This document shows, in pieces, positions 1 through 6,782 of a stretch of DNA of 64,000 nucleotides (the stretch's first letter is position 1; every line of letters begins with the position of its first letter). The DNA comes from an uncultured Muribaculaceae bacterium. Its GTDB lineage: Bacteria > Bacteroidota > Bacteroidia > Bacteroidales > Muribaculaceae. Below the pieces are notes generated by a model. That model saw only the letters and a program-made list of their open reading frames with translations, searched no databases and was not told the DNA's origin. The stretch spans positions 1 through 64,000 of the forward strand of contig CALUMX010000011.1 in assembly GCA_944321875.1 (NCBI GenBank), read 5' to 3'. Both the position numbers and the translations under genes were made by a program.

Positions 1-318
1 GAGGCAAGCGGTGACGGATGGCGTTATCGTGGTCGTGGCCTTATCCAGGTGACCGGCAAGGCAAACTATGCCCTTGTAAGCGAAGCTCTCGATACGGATT
101 TTTTGCTTCAGCCGGATTTGTTGGCGATGCCGAAGTTCGCGGCTTTGTCGGCGGCGGAGTTCTGGGCGAGAAATGGACTGAACGAGCTTGCACTGAAGCT
201 CGGAGGTACGAGCGACAAGGATGTGTTCAAGCAAATCACCAAGCGTATCAACGGTGGATACAACGGTCTTGAGGAGCGCGAAAAACTGTATATTCTTTGT
301 AAACGGTATATTCTATGA
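1..318 (+). CDS. GH19 (chitinase-like) endolysin, 3' part only
   Basis: The frame is open from base 1, so the start lies outside the window; 105 codons plus TGA are visible. The segment reading YRGRGLIQVTGKANY is the substrate-cleft signature of glycoside hydrolase family 19 lysozymes and chitinases. The following AAEFWARNGLNELA and the late TKRINGGYNGLEER segment also fit the C-terminal half of that fold. The catalytic glutamates would lie upstream, outside the window. In phages such enzymes cleave the glycan strand of murein for host lysis. The stop overlaps the start of the spanin-like gene by four bases (ATGA), which suggests a translationally coupled lysis cassette. A non-phage chitinase is unlikely given the neighbours. 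Confidence 0.85.
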   Translation, partial: EASGDGWRYRGRGLIQVTGKANYALVSEALDTDFLLQPDLLAMPKFAALSAAEFWARNGLNELALKLGGTSDKDVFKQITKRINGGYNGLEEREKLYILCKRYIL

Positions 319-722
319 AACGATTGTTTTATATAGCCATCATATTGCTGGTGTCAGCAATATGGTTCGGATGTAGCACAACAAAGTATATTCCACTCGA
401 AAGCGTCAGGTACGATACAACCTACGTCAACAAGTACCAGTATGACAGCATTTACAAGCGAGACAGCATTGTCGTTCGTGACAAAGGAGATACAGTTTTC
501 ATTGAGAAGTACAGATACTTATACAGAGACAAGCTGCTGCGTGATACATTATATTTCAGCAAAACAGATAGCATACATGTTCCGTATCCGGTAGAAAGGG
601 AATTAACCGTATGGCAGGAGTTCCGCTTAAAATGGTTCAACGCTCTTGTCGCGGTATTCCTCGGTTTGTTGGTCTGGACATTCAGAACGCCGTTAAAAAA
701 TTTGATACGGAGATTTATTTAA
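315..722 (+). CDS. Putative unimolecular spanin (lipoprotein with C-terminal membrane anchor)
   Basis: This 135-aa protein starts with a short basic and hydrophobic signal (MKRLFYIAIILLVSAIWFGC) ending at a probable lipidated Cys20. The lipobox is relaxed, as is common in Bacteroidota. A polar segment rich in Tyr, Asp and Arg follows (about residues 24-106, repeats such as RDSIVV, KGDTVF, YRDKLLRDT). A single transmembrane helix follows at about 108-123, with a basic tail (RTPLKNLIRRF). An outer-membrane lipid anchor joined to an inner-membrane helix is the architecture of u-spanins such as phage T1 gp11, which fuse the two membranes after murein is cut. It overlaps the endolysin stop by four bases. 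Function is inferred from architecture and context only; related sequences are, from memory, common next to amidases in Bacteroides elements. Confidence 0.7.
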   Translation: MKRLFYIAIILLVSAIWFGCSTTKYIPLESVRYDTTYVNKYQYDSIYKRDSIVVRDKGDTVFIEKYRYLYRDKLLRDTLYFSKTDSIHVPYPVERELTVWQEFRLKWFNALVAVFLGLLVWTFRTPLKNLIRRFI

Positions 723-951
723 CCACGATGAGAGAAATATAATGATATTTGGTATTTAGTTGGAGTCAGACAGTCTTATGAGGACAAAGTGCAGCTCGGC
801 TACTCGGCACACCACGCTTATAAAGCTTGCAGGTGTTGTATTGTAAAGCGAATGACTATAAAATGTGCTACGCATTACCTGGCGAGCTTGCAGAGTATTC
901 CTCAAAGATGAGAGTATAAGCAAAGGCATCTTAAGAGCTGCTTTCAAAGAA

Positions 952-979
952 AAATCGCCAATAAAACTATTGGCGATTT
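952..979 (-). terminator. Rho-independent terminator of the two-gene cargo operon
   Basis: A perfect 12-bp stem (AAATCGCCAATA pairing with TATTGGCGATTT) encloses the loop AAAC. On the minus strand it is followed by a T-rich run. The TAG stop of the upstream membrane-protein gene lies at the loop/stem boundary (967-969), so the operon ends exactly here. Confidence 0.85.
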
Positions 980-1428
980 GCTTTGCTTGTTTCCTCTGCA
1001 ATGACAGCATCTTCAATATCGGTATGCAGCTTATGCAGTTTGCGAAAATTATGAATTTCATACACTAATGAGACGGCAACCAATGCAACGGCAATAAGCA
1101 TTATATCAATGGAAAACCAGTTAAAGGATAACCTTAAATAATCTTCATCCCATATAAGAGCAATAACCAATGCCAGTGTTGCAATACCAAAATCAAGCAA
1201 TAGATTAGTGCGAGTAGTAGTAATTGCAGCACGAAGTGCCATACGCATTTTTTTATTTAGTATTTTCGAGAGACTAAAGGACACCAATAAACTCATGGAG
1301 ATAGAAAAGACAATGCCCAGCACAGTGAACAGTGTTTGCAAGACTACTGCATTACCGCTCACTCCAGCAATAGAAAGTAGCAAAGCCACAGCTATTGCTA
1401 TAAATATACGGACTATTAGACTAATCAT
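967..1428 (-). CDS. Four-helix membrane protein, second gene of cargo operon
   Basis: This 153-aa protein is not recognised. Hydrophobic segments at about 2-22, 27-50, 75-92 and 105-123 predict four transmembrane helices. A basic loop follows helix 2 (KILNKKMRMALRAA) and a hydrophilic charged tail follows helix 4 (HNFRKLHKLHTDIEDA). There is no signal peptide, lipobox or known catalytic motif. The start overlaps the end of the 318-aa gene by eight bases, so the pair is almost certainly co-translated. A perfect terminator covers its stop codon. The strand is opposite to the flanking phage lysis genes. A membrane effector or sensor partner of the upstream soluble protein is plausible by analogy with two-gene defence systems, but no family is assigned. 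Confidence 0.8.
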   Translation of the reverse strand: MISLIVRIFIAIAVALLLSIAGVSGNAVVLQTLFTVLGIVFSISMSLLVSFSLSKILNKKMRMALRAAITTTRTNLLLDFGIATLALVIALIWDEDYLRLSFNWFSIDIMLIAVALVAVSLVYEIHNFRKLHKLHTDIEDAVIAEETSKANRQ

Positions 1429-2377
1429 TTTGTTGTGTTCTTATCTCACTTAAAAACAGCTCCATTTCCTGTTTCAATTGCTCCTCTACGATACGGTTTG
1501 CTCCTATACACTCAACGGATACTGCCTTTTTAATCTTAACAGCAGCACCTGTATATTTGTTTCCATCTTTCGTGCGCACAACGATACCACTATCGTTTGT
1601 TACATTTGTTGCAATAGCTCCCATTACACGTTGGAACTCCTCTTGTGCCATCTCTTTTGGTTTGCCTTTCAACTTAAGAAATAAGCGGGCCTCCACAAGT
1701 TGGTTGGAGCGTATGCGGTCAAGGTTTGCCGTATCAGTACCCATTAACAATTCAAGCAGCCTATCTGTCAAATTTCCTAAAGAGGTAGAAAACGTTGTTG
1801 ACTCGTTCTCGGTTGGAACTGCGGCAACAGTCGTACATCCTCCAACAAATTGAATATCCTTAATCTGATTAAAGGGTACTCCTTCGGGTAATTTTGTAAG
1901 CTCCGTTAGTTGGAACAGGCGTTCACCTCTAACTCTTTCAAGTAACCAGTTTAGGTAAGTTTGTAAACGGTCTATATTTACATTGCCTGCTAAAGTCGTA
2001 ACAAGATAGTTATTATTTAGTGCAAAATAAAAATGGTCTTTGTATTGGCTTTGGTCAGGGTGACCAGCATTTACATCGGCCATTGTTATTGTTGGCCGTT
2101 GAAATAAATCTTCACTTAGCACACCCCCGTTATCTGCTGGTATTATTCGGAGCATCATGCCGAATATATATGCATTATTTGTTGCCCACGTGAAATTAGC
2201 CAATAAATCCCTGTCGGGGTCTTCTGCATTTAGAGGCATACGCCTTTGGGCAGCAGTGGATTCAGGAGTAAGCACCTGCTGTAAAAACCTTAAAATGCCC
2301 GAATGCGGCTCGGTTAAACTTGGGTTCTCAATTCTAAATGCTCGTAGAGTGAGTTTTTTGGGCGGTATGTGTGGCAT
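1421..2377 (-). CDS. Unrecognised 318-aa soluble protein, first gene of cargo operon
   Basis: The protein has no signal peptide or membrane helix. The N-terminal half reads as alternating strands and helices, with conspicuous segments NNAYIFGMMLRIIP (about 67-80) and HFYFALNNNYLVTTLAG followed by a helix LQTYLNWLLERV. The C-terminal third contains RLFLKLKGK and a GNKYTG/AVKIKKAVSVE beta-like stretch, then an acidic helix. I cannot name a family. The layout of reporter-like strands, a middle LxxYLxxLL helix and a C-terminal beta domain is weakly reminiscent of DUF4747- or DUF4868-type phage-defence proteins, but this is an impression, not a match. It has its own -7 box (TACCTTTG at 2398-2405) and overlaps the membrane gene by eight bases. 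It sits as reverse-strand cargo inside a prophage-like element. Confidence 0.8.
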   Translation of the reverse strand: MPHIPPKKLTLRAFRIENPSLTEPHSGILRFLQQVLTPESTAAQRRMPLNAEDPDRDLLANFTWATNNAYIFGMMLRIIPADNGGVLSEDLFQRPTITMADVNAGHPDQSQYKDHFYFALNNNYLVTTLAGNVNIDRLQTYLNWLLERVRGERLFQLTELTKLPEGVPFNQIKDIQFVGGCTTVAAVPTENESTTFSTSLGNLTDRLLELLMGTDTANLDRIRSNQLVEARLFLKLKGKPKEMAQEEFQRVMGAIATNVTNDSGIVVRTKDGNKYTGAAVKIKKAVSVECIGANRIVEEQLKQEMELFLSEIRTQQND

Positions 2378-2397
2378 GACAATATAGTTTATAATTT

Positions 2398-2405
2398 CAA
2401 AGGTA
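2398..2405 (-). promoter_or_regulatory. -7 box TACCTTTG for the cargo operon
   Basis: On the minus strand the sequence TACCTTTG matches the Bacteroidota -7 consensus TAnnTTTG. It ends 20 bases before the ATG of the 318-aa gene. An upstream GTTGGCAA may serve as the -33 region. The cargo thus has a promoter independent of phage late transcription. Confidence 0.65.
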
Positions 2406-2525
2406 CATTATTTTTTTAAGATTGCCAACTTTGAGTAAAATTGCAAATATGTTAAATAACAGATTTAGCAAAAATTTAACTTGGAAACATCAAAATATAA
2501 CCTTTTTAGCTGTCGTTCATAGCCT

Positions 2526-2621
2526 GTGTCCAAAGTCGATATTGGAGGCTTTGCCGTTTCTGCAGTTGTGGTAACCGTACTGATTGTTTTCGGAATATTT
2601 GTATACAAGCTAAAGAAGTGA
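2526..2621 (+). pseudogene. Remnant (31 codons) of a membrane protein, or a GTG-started mini-protein
   Basis: From GTG at 2526 to TGA at 2619 the frame encodes VSKVDIGGFAVSAVVV, then TVLIVFGIFVYKLKK: one clean transmembrane helix with a basic cytoplasmic end. An in-frame TAG lies immediately upstream at 2520, and no ribosome-binding site is seen. It is best read as the surviving 3' end of a plus-strand phage gene whose front was replaced by the cargo island. A genuine small membrane peptide, for example holin-like, cannot be excluded. A perfect plus-strand terminator follows 116 bases later. Confidence 0.4.
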
Positions 2622-2736
2622 GGTGCGTTTTATCTGGCAACAAAGGTGGATGGAATATTCCTATTTTGGGCAACATTATCTATTAAAATATTCCAGATTG
2701 ATTTAAAACATATTCTAAATCCCTAATTTATAATGG

Positions 2737-2767
2737 CGGGAGCGTTGCGAAACGCTCCCGTTATTTT
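2737..2767 (+). terminator. Strong terminator on the plus strand
   Basis: A perfect 10-bp stem (CGGGAGCGTT with AACGCTCCCG) closed by the tetraloop GCGA is followed by TTATTTT. The T-rich side is on the plus strand. The only plus-strand coding material nearby is the 31-codon remnant and, further upstream, the lysis genes, so it probably marks the old end of a phage transcript. Confidence 0.8.
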
Positions 2768-2788
2768 CTCTTTGGTGTTCATAATTAC

Positions 2789-4036
2789 TTAAATATGGAT
2801 GAGCATGATATCTTTTCTGAGCTCTATGTATTCCTTGTATTTGCTTGGATTATTTACATAATCAATTACACGGGAGATAGCCATATCTGCTTGCTTTTGC
2901 CGAATCTTTGTATAATAGCGGATGACACCTCGCGATTTGTCTGAATGCCCAAGACAATAATCTATAATGCCGTCAGGTATGCCAATTTCAGATGCGTATT
3001 GGGCAAACGATTTGCGCGCTGAGTAATATATTACCTTTTCATTAATTTCAAGATGTTTTGCTAACGTAGCAAGAGAACGTGTGACGTATCTGGAAAAGTT
3101 CTGATAGGAGAATTTATAGCCAAAGTCAAGTCGGCCAGTATTTCTATTCATCCAAGTGCTAATTATTTCCTTCGCTTGATTAGGGATGCTGAAACATATT
3201 GTTTTTTTTCCATTGGTAGTATTACGTGATTTTGTTCGTACATATTCCAGCATATCGGCATCCTTGAAATTTATTTGAAGTAAGTCAATAAGATTTATTC
3301 CTCCGAGATAGAATGAAAGGCAAAACAAGTCATGGGCTACCCGAAGTTTCTTCTCTTTAGGTTCCGCAAGTCTGATTTTGTTGAATGCCTCAATTGAGAG
3401 GTCAACTTCACGGACTCTTGATGCTGATATTGTGTAGTTGATAAAAGGGTGCACTTCATACCTTACTAATTGCTGTTTTACACCTCTATTAATAATAGTT
3501 CGTGTGTGCGACATCATCATGCCTACGGTTGTGTCTCCTATACCTTTTTTGACTCTTAGGAAACGAGCGTAATTTTCTATAAGTATAGGGGTGATGTCAT
3601 GAAGAAGAATGTTCCCATTTGTGTATTCTGTAAAATATCTATTGTTCCTTTCCAATAGTTTAGCATAGCCGGATCTGCTTTCTTCTTCAAGTTCGGATAT
3701 GTATTTTTTACAGACAGATTGAAAAGTAGCGTCTTCTTTGCTTACTGAGGAGTTAACGATTATGTCTTTTAGCTGTTTGCATGTATAGAGCCTTTGGTTG
3801 CTAATTGCATCAAGACGTTCTTGGTAGTCGTTTAGCATATGTCGTAGCTTCATGTTTATTTGAGAAGCATCCGAACGTTTGACTACTTGTCCGTTCTTGA
3901 ACTGTGCTGTAGAGTCAACAGTAAACCTTGTTACAATGTAGCAGGTCTCTTGTTTGTGTGAAACTGCAATCCGGATTTTAATTTTTCCGTCTTTGTTTGC
4001 TTTTGCTGGAAGCAATGCTAATTTTAATGTTGCCAT
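2789..4036 (-). CDS. Tyrosine recombinase (prophage or mobile-element integrase)
   Basis: This 415-aa protein has the three-part layout of Bacteroidota integrases: an arm-type DNA-binding domain (about 1-95), a SAM-like core-binding domain (about 105-205) and a catalytic domain (about 210-400). In the catalytic part I see a beta-strand lysine (YVRTKSR), ARKSF carrying the second arginine, LGHS with the late histidine, and RYYTK with the nucleophile at about Tyr374/375. The first catalytic arginine, expected in a TGLRxSEL-like helix, appears as GGINLIDL, so Asn or Gly occupies that place. IntDOT of CTnDOT is known to lack the same arginine. It is divergent from trxA, 157 bases from tRNA-Arg, and presumably mobilises the element to its left. 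Confidence 0.9.
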   Translation of the reverse strand: MATLKLALLPAKANKDGKIKIRIAVSHKQETCYIVTRFTVDSTAQFKNGQVVKRSDASQINMKLRHMLNDYQERLDAISNQRLYTCKQLKDIIVNSSVSKEDATFQSVCKKYISELEEESRSGYAKLLERNNRYFTEYTNGNILLHDITPILIENYARFLRVKKGIGDTTVGMMMSHTRTIINRGVKQQLVRYEVHPFINYTISASRVREVDLSIEAFNKIRLAEPKEKKLRVAHDLFCLSFYLGGINLIDLLQINFKDADMLEYVRTKSRNTTNGKKTICFSIPNQAKEIISTWMNRNTGRLDFGYKFSYQNFSRYVTRSLATLAKHLEINEKVIYYSARKSFAQYASEIGIPDGIIDYCLGHSDKSRGVIRYYTKIRQKQADMAISRVIDYVNNPSKYKEYIELRKDIMLIHI

Positions 4037-4055
4037 AATTGAAGAAATAAATTAA

Positions 4056-4097
4056 AGGACAAGTTTTGGACAAGTGTTTTAGTCCAACATTGGACAT
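4056..4097. promoter_or_regulatory. Cluster of GGACA motifs, probable integrase arm sites
   Basis: Within 42 bases between the integrase start and the tRNA lie AGGACAAG (4056-4063), TGGACAAG (4067-4074), the inverted AGTCCAAC (4081-4088) and TGGACATA (4091-4098). The first two are 11 bases apart, one helical turn. Such repeats beside an integrase are typical of arm-type binding sites or an autoregulatory operator. Confidence 0.45.
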
Positions 4098-4138
4098 AAA
4101 ATCCTTTTTTTTATTTCTTGGGCAATGCTCATAAACAG

Positions 4139-4190
4139 AAAAAGGGAGATATAAACGGTTAAATATTAACGCGTTATATACTCCCTTTTT
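4139..4190 (-). terminator. Terminator downstream of tRNA-Arg
   Basis: On the minus strand AAAAAGGGAG, extended by an imperfect TATATA stretch, pairs with CTCCCTTTTT across an A/T-rich loop. A T-run ends the structure. It begins three bases after the tRNA discriminator base. The element boundary (att core) must lie in or near the tRNA 3' end and this structure. Confidence 0.65.
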
Positions 4191-4193
4191 CAG

Positions 4194-4267
4194 TGATCCA
4201 GGCGGGATTCGAACCCACGACCCACAGCTTAGAAGGCTGTTGCTCTATCCAGCTGAGCTACTGGACC
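4194..4267 (-). tRNA. tRNA-Arg (anticodon TCT)
   Basis: The minus strand folds into a canonical 74-base cloverleaf. The acceptor strands are GGTCCAG and CTGGATC, with A as discriminator. The anticodon loop CTTCTAA carries TCT, and the T-loop GTTCGAATC is intact. The 3' CCA is not encoded. It has its own -7 box upstream and a terminator downstream. The adjacent integrase makes its 3' end the probable attachment site of the element on the left; the second att copy would lie outside the window. Confidence 0.97.
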
Positions 4268-4284
4268 ATCTTTCAAATGCGATG

Positions 4285-4292
4285 CAAAGGTA
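4285..4292 (-). promoter_or_regulatory. -7 box TACCTTTG of tRNA-Arg
   Basis: TACCTTTG on the minus strand lies 17 bases before the tRNA 5' end. TTGCAAAA about 20 bases further upstream is a reasonable -33 region. Confidence 0.65.
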
Positions 4293-4401
4293 GAGTTTAT
4301 TGTTGAATTTTGCAACATTTTACTCGAAAAAATTCCTCTAAGCGATGGCTTTTGTACTGAACTATTTCTGCCGCAGGCTTGTTTCTAAATAAAAACAAGT
4401 T

Positions 4402-4707
4402 ATGACAGAGAAATTTTCAGAAGCTATCGCTTCATCGACACCTACATTGGTTGACTTTTACGCTACATGGTGCGGTCCGTGCCAAATGATGCACCCTATC
4501 TTGCAGGAATTGAAAGAGAAGGTGGGAGAAACTGCCCGTATCCTTAAAATCGATGTTGATAAGAATATGGAACTGGCTGCGGAGTTTAACGTGCAGTCGG
4601 TGCCTACCCTGATTGTATTTAAGGAAGGAACCGTGCGCTGGCGTCAGTCAGGAGTGCAGCGTGCGGACGCTTTGGCAAAAATCCTCAGCGAGGTGGCCGG
4701 CTCATAG
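4402..4707 (+). CDS. trxA: Thioredoxin
   Basis: This 101-aa protein has the thioredoxin fold throughout and the active site WCGPC (Cys24 and Cys27). It also has the cis-proline segment VQSVPTLIVF and no signal peptide, so it is a cytoplasmic dithiol reductant. It is the first of two thioredoxins in the window. It converges on dapA with only eight bases between the two stop codons. Both stops sit in the arms of a small palindrome (TAGCA-GAAT-TGCTA, 4705-4718), which is too short to be a convincing terminator. Confidence 0.93.
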   Translation: MTEKFSEAIASSTPTLVDFYATWCGPCQMMHPILQELKEKVGETARILKIDVDKNMELAAEFNVQSVPTLIVFKEGTVRWRQSGVQRADALAKILSEVAGS

Positions 4708-4715
4708 CAGAATTG

Positions 4716-5600
4716 CTATAGCTTGCTCAGCACTTCGCGGATTTTCTGATAAGTTGTGATTTTGGTCGGGACGAGCGGCAAACGCAGTTCGTTCTCGATC
4801 AAACCTTTTGCGTTCAGCAGGCATTTTACGCCGGCAGGGTTACCATCGACAAAAAGCAGGCTGAAAAGTTCTGTGAAGCGGTGGTGTATGTGCAGAGCTC
4901 TTTCAAAGTCTCCTTCCAGAGCGAGACGCACCATGCGGCTGAACTCTTTGGGAAACGCGTTTCCGATTACGGAAATAACGCCAACGGCTCCCAGCGTAAT
5001 CAGTGGGAATGTGATGCCGTCGTCGCCCGAGATGACCATGAAGTCTTCGGGCTTGTTCTTGATGATGTCGTCCATCTGAGTGATGTTGCCGGAAGCTTCC
5101 TTGATACCGATAATGTTATCGAAGTTGCGGGCGAGGCGCAGAGTCGTTTCGGCCGTCATGTTTACGCCCGTTCTTCCTGGAACGTTGTAGAGGATGACGG
5201 GCAGGGGTGAGGCCTGCGCAATGGCTTTGTAGTGCTGGTAGATGCCTTCCTGAGAAGGTTTGTTATAATAGGGCACTACGGAAAGAATGGCTTCATAGTC
5301 GGACAAGTCTGTATTTTTGAGGTAGTCGACGAGAGCCATTGTGTTGTTGCCGCCAACTCCGAGCACCATCGGTACTCTGCGGCGTACGCGCTCTGCGATA
5401 AAGCGTTTGAGTTCCGTTTTTTCCGCTTCGCTGAGCGTTGGTGTCTCGGCTGTTGTGCCGAGAACGACCAAATAGTCAGCTTTGTTTTGGATGATGTATT
5501 CCAAAAGTCGGGCCAATGCCGGATAGTCGATTGATTTATCTTGCTTGAAAGGGGTCACAAGGGCTACGCCCATACCCCTCAGGTTCATATATCGTGCCAT
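4716..5600 (-). CDS. dapA: 4-hydroxy-tetrahydrodipicolinate synthase
   Basis: This 294-aa class I aldolase condenses pyruvate with aspartate semialdehyde, the committed step towards DAP and lysine. The visible family marks are the pyruvate-binding GTTAETPTLS segment, the catalytic Tyr in VVPYYNKPSQEG, the Arg in NVPGRTG, and the Schiff-base Lys in IIGIKEASGN. Length is normal. It is the last gene of a minus-strand run ftsE-like, aspartate kinase, lysA, dapA, with nine bases after lysA. Lysine and murein precursors are therefore made from a single transcription unit. Confidence 0.95.
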   Translation of the reverse strand: MARYMNLRGMGVALVTPFKQDKSIDYPALARLLEYIIQNKADYLVVLGTTAETPTLSEAEKTELKRFIAERVRRRVPMVLGVGGNNTMALVDYLKNTDLSDYEAILSVVPYYNKPSQEGIYQHYKAIAQASPLPVILYNVPGRTGVNMTAETTLRLARNFDNIIGIKEASGNITQMDDIIKNKPEDFMVISGDDGITFPLITLGAVGVISVIGNAFPKEFSRMVRLALEGDFERALHIHHRFTELFSLLFVDGNPAGVKCLLNAKGLIENELRLPLVPTKITTYQKIREVLSKL

Positions 5601-5609
5601 AAGTGTATA

Positions 5610-6770
5610 TTATAGGTGGTCGTCGGAGAAGACGCTTCCCGGCAGTTTGCGGCAGTTGTAGCCGGATGCCATAACCTCACCATAGGCTCCTGCCGAGCGG
5701 AGAGCAAGGTAGTCGCCTCTTGAGATGAGGGGAAGTCGTTCGTCTGTTCCGAATGTATCCGATGATTCGCAAATCGGACCGACAACATCATAGACATCGT
5801 CAATCTGGGATTCGCTGTTGGATATGTTTTCGATTTTGTGGTGTGCCTGATAGAGTGCAGGTCGAATCAAGTCGGTCATACCGCCGTCGACGATTGCGAA
5901 TTTCTTCTCAACACCTTCTTTTACATAAAGAACTTTCGTGATGAGCGAACCGCATTGTCCCACAATGGAACGTCCCGGCTCGAAATGCAATTCTTGGTCG
6001 GGTTTTAGGATAAGATGCTTCTTGAATATATTGAAATAAGTCTCAAAATCAGGAATCGGATTCTCTTCGGGTTGCTCGTAATCGATACCCAGGCCGCCTC
6101 CGACGTCAACGATTGAAATCAACGCGCCGAGTGATTCCAGGTGGCGGAGTATTTCGTTGATGTTTGAGCATAGCGTAACGAAAGGTGTCAAGTCCTGAAT
6201 CTGCGAACCGATGTGGAAGTGTACGCCGCAAAGATCGATGTTCTCCAACGTCAATGCTGTTTTGACGAAATCATCCAGTTGCTCAAGGCTGATACCGAAT
6301 TTGTTTTCGTTAAGTCCGGTAGTTATGTAGTGATGGGTGTGTGCGTCGACGTTCGGATTGATACGTACGGCAACACGAGCCATCATTTTCTTTCGACGGG
6401 CGATTTCATCAATGTTCAGAAGTTCAGGAAGAGATTCGACATTGAAACAGCGGATATTGGCATCCAAAGCATATTCAATTTCCTTGTCAGTTTTACCTAC
6501 GCCTGCAAACATGATTTTATCTGCGGCAAAACCTGCCTCAACGGCAGCCTTTACCTCTCCACCGCTAACGCAATCGGCCCCCAGTCCGAAATCCTTGATT
6601 GTCTCAAGGATTCGGGGGTTGGCGTTTGCTTTTACTGCGTAGTGCAGATGGAATCCGTTGTCGGATGCTATTTTTGAGATAATTCCTAATGTCCGCTTCA
6701 ACAGATTGAGGTCGTAGTAGTAAAACGGCGTTTCAATGTTGCTGAATTGCTCTATTGGGAATACTGTCAT
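5610..6770 (-). CDS. lysA: Diaminopimelate decarboxylase
   Basis: This 386-aa PLP-dependent fold-type III enzyme converts meso-DAP to L-lysine and CO2. The N-terminal barrel has the PLP lysine in HYAVKANANP and the glycine-rich GVHFHIGSQI. GGGLGIDY and EPGRSIVGQ form the phosphate-binding part. The C-terminal beta domain carries the active-site cysteine in GPICESSDTF. It lies 12 bases downstream of aspartate kinase and 9 upstream of dapA, so it is in the same operon. Confidence 0.95.
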   Translation of the reverse strand: MTVFPIEQFSNIETPFYYYDLNLLKRTLGIISKIASDNGFHLHYAVKANANPRILETIKDFGLGADCVSGGEVKAAVEAGFAADKIMFAGVGKTDKEIEYALDANIRCFNVESLPELLNIDEIARRKKMMARVAVRINPNVDAHTHHYITTGLNENKFGISLEQLDDFVKTALTLENIDLCGVHFHIGSQIQDLTPFVTLCSNINEILRHLESLGALISIVDVGGGLGIDYEQPEENPIPDFETYFNIFKKHLILKPDQELHFEPGRSIVGQCGSLITKVLYVKEGVEKKFAIVDGGMTDLIRPALYQAHHKIENISNSESQIDDVYDVVGPICESSDTFGTDERLPLISRGDYLALRSAGAYGEVMASGYNCRKLPGSVFSDDHL

Positions 6771-6782
6771 AATAAATTCTGT

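Larger units (their letters stand above)
2378..2788. other. 411-base gap: cargo promoter, gene remnant, plus-strand terminator
   Basis: Reading left to right, this stretch holds the cargo promoter, an A/T-rich segment without open frames, an in-frame stop at 2520-2522, the 31-codon membrane peptide, and a perfect plus-strand terminator before the recombinase gene. I see no second promoter and no complete gene. Confidence 0.6.

Noticed and set aside
723..951. Possible gene or attachment remnant between the spanin-like gene and the cargo terminator
   Set aside because: Short frames on both strands lack starts, domains and consistent composition; no repeat of the tRNA 3' end occurs there.
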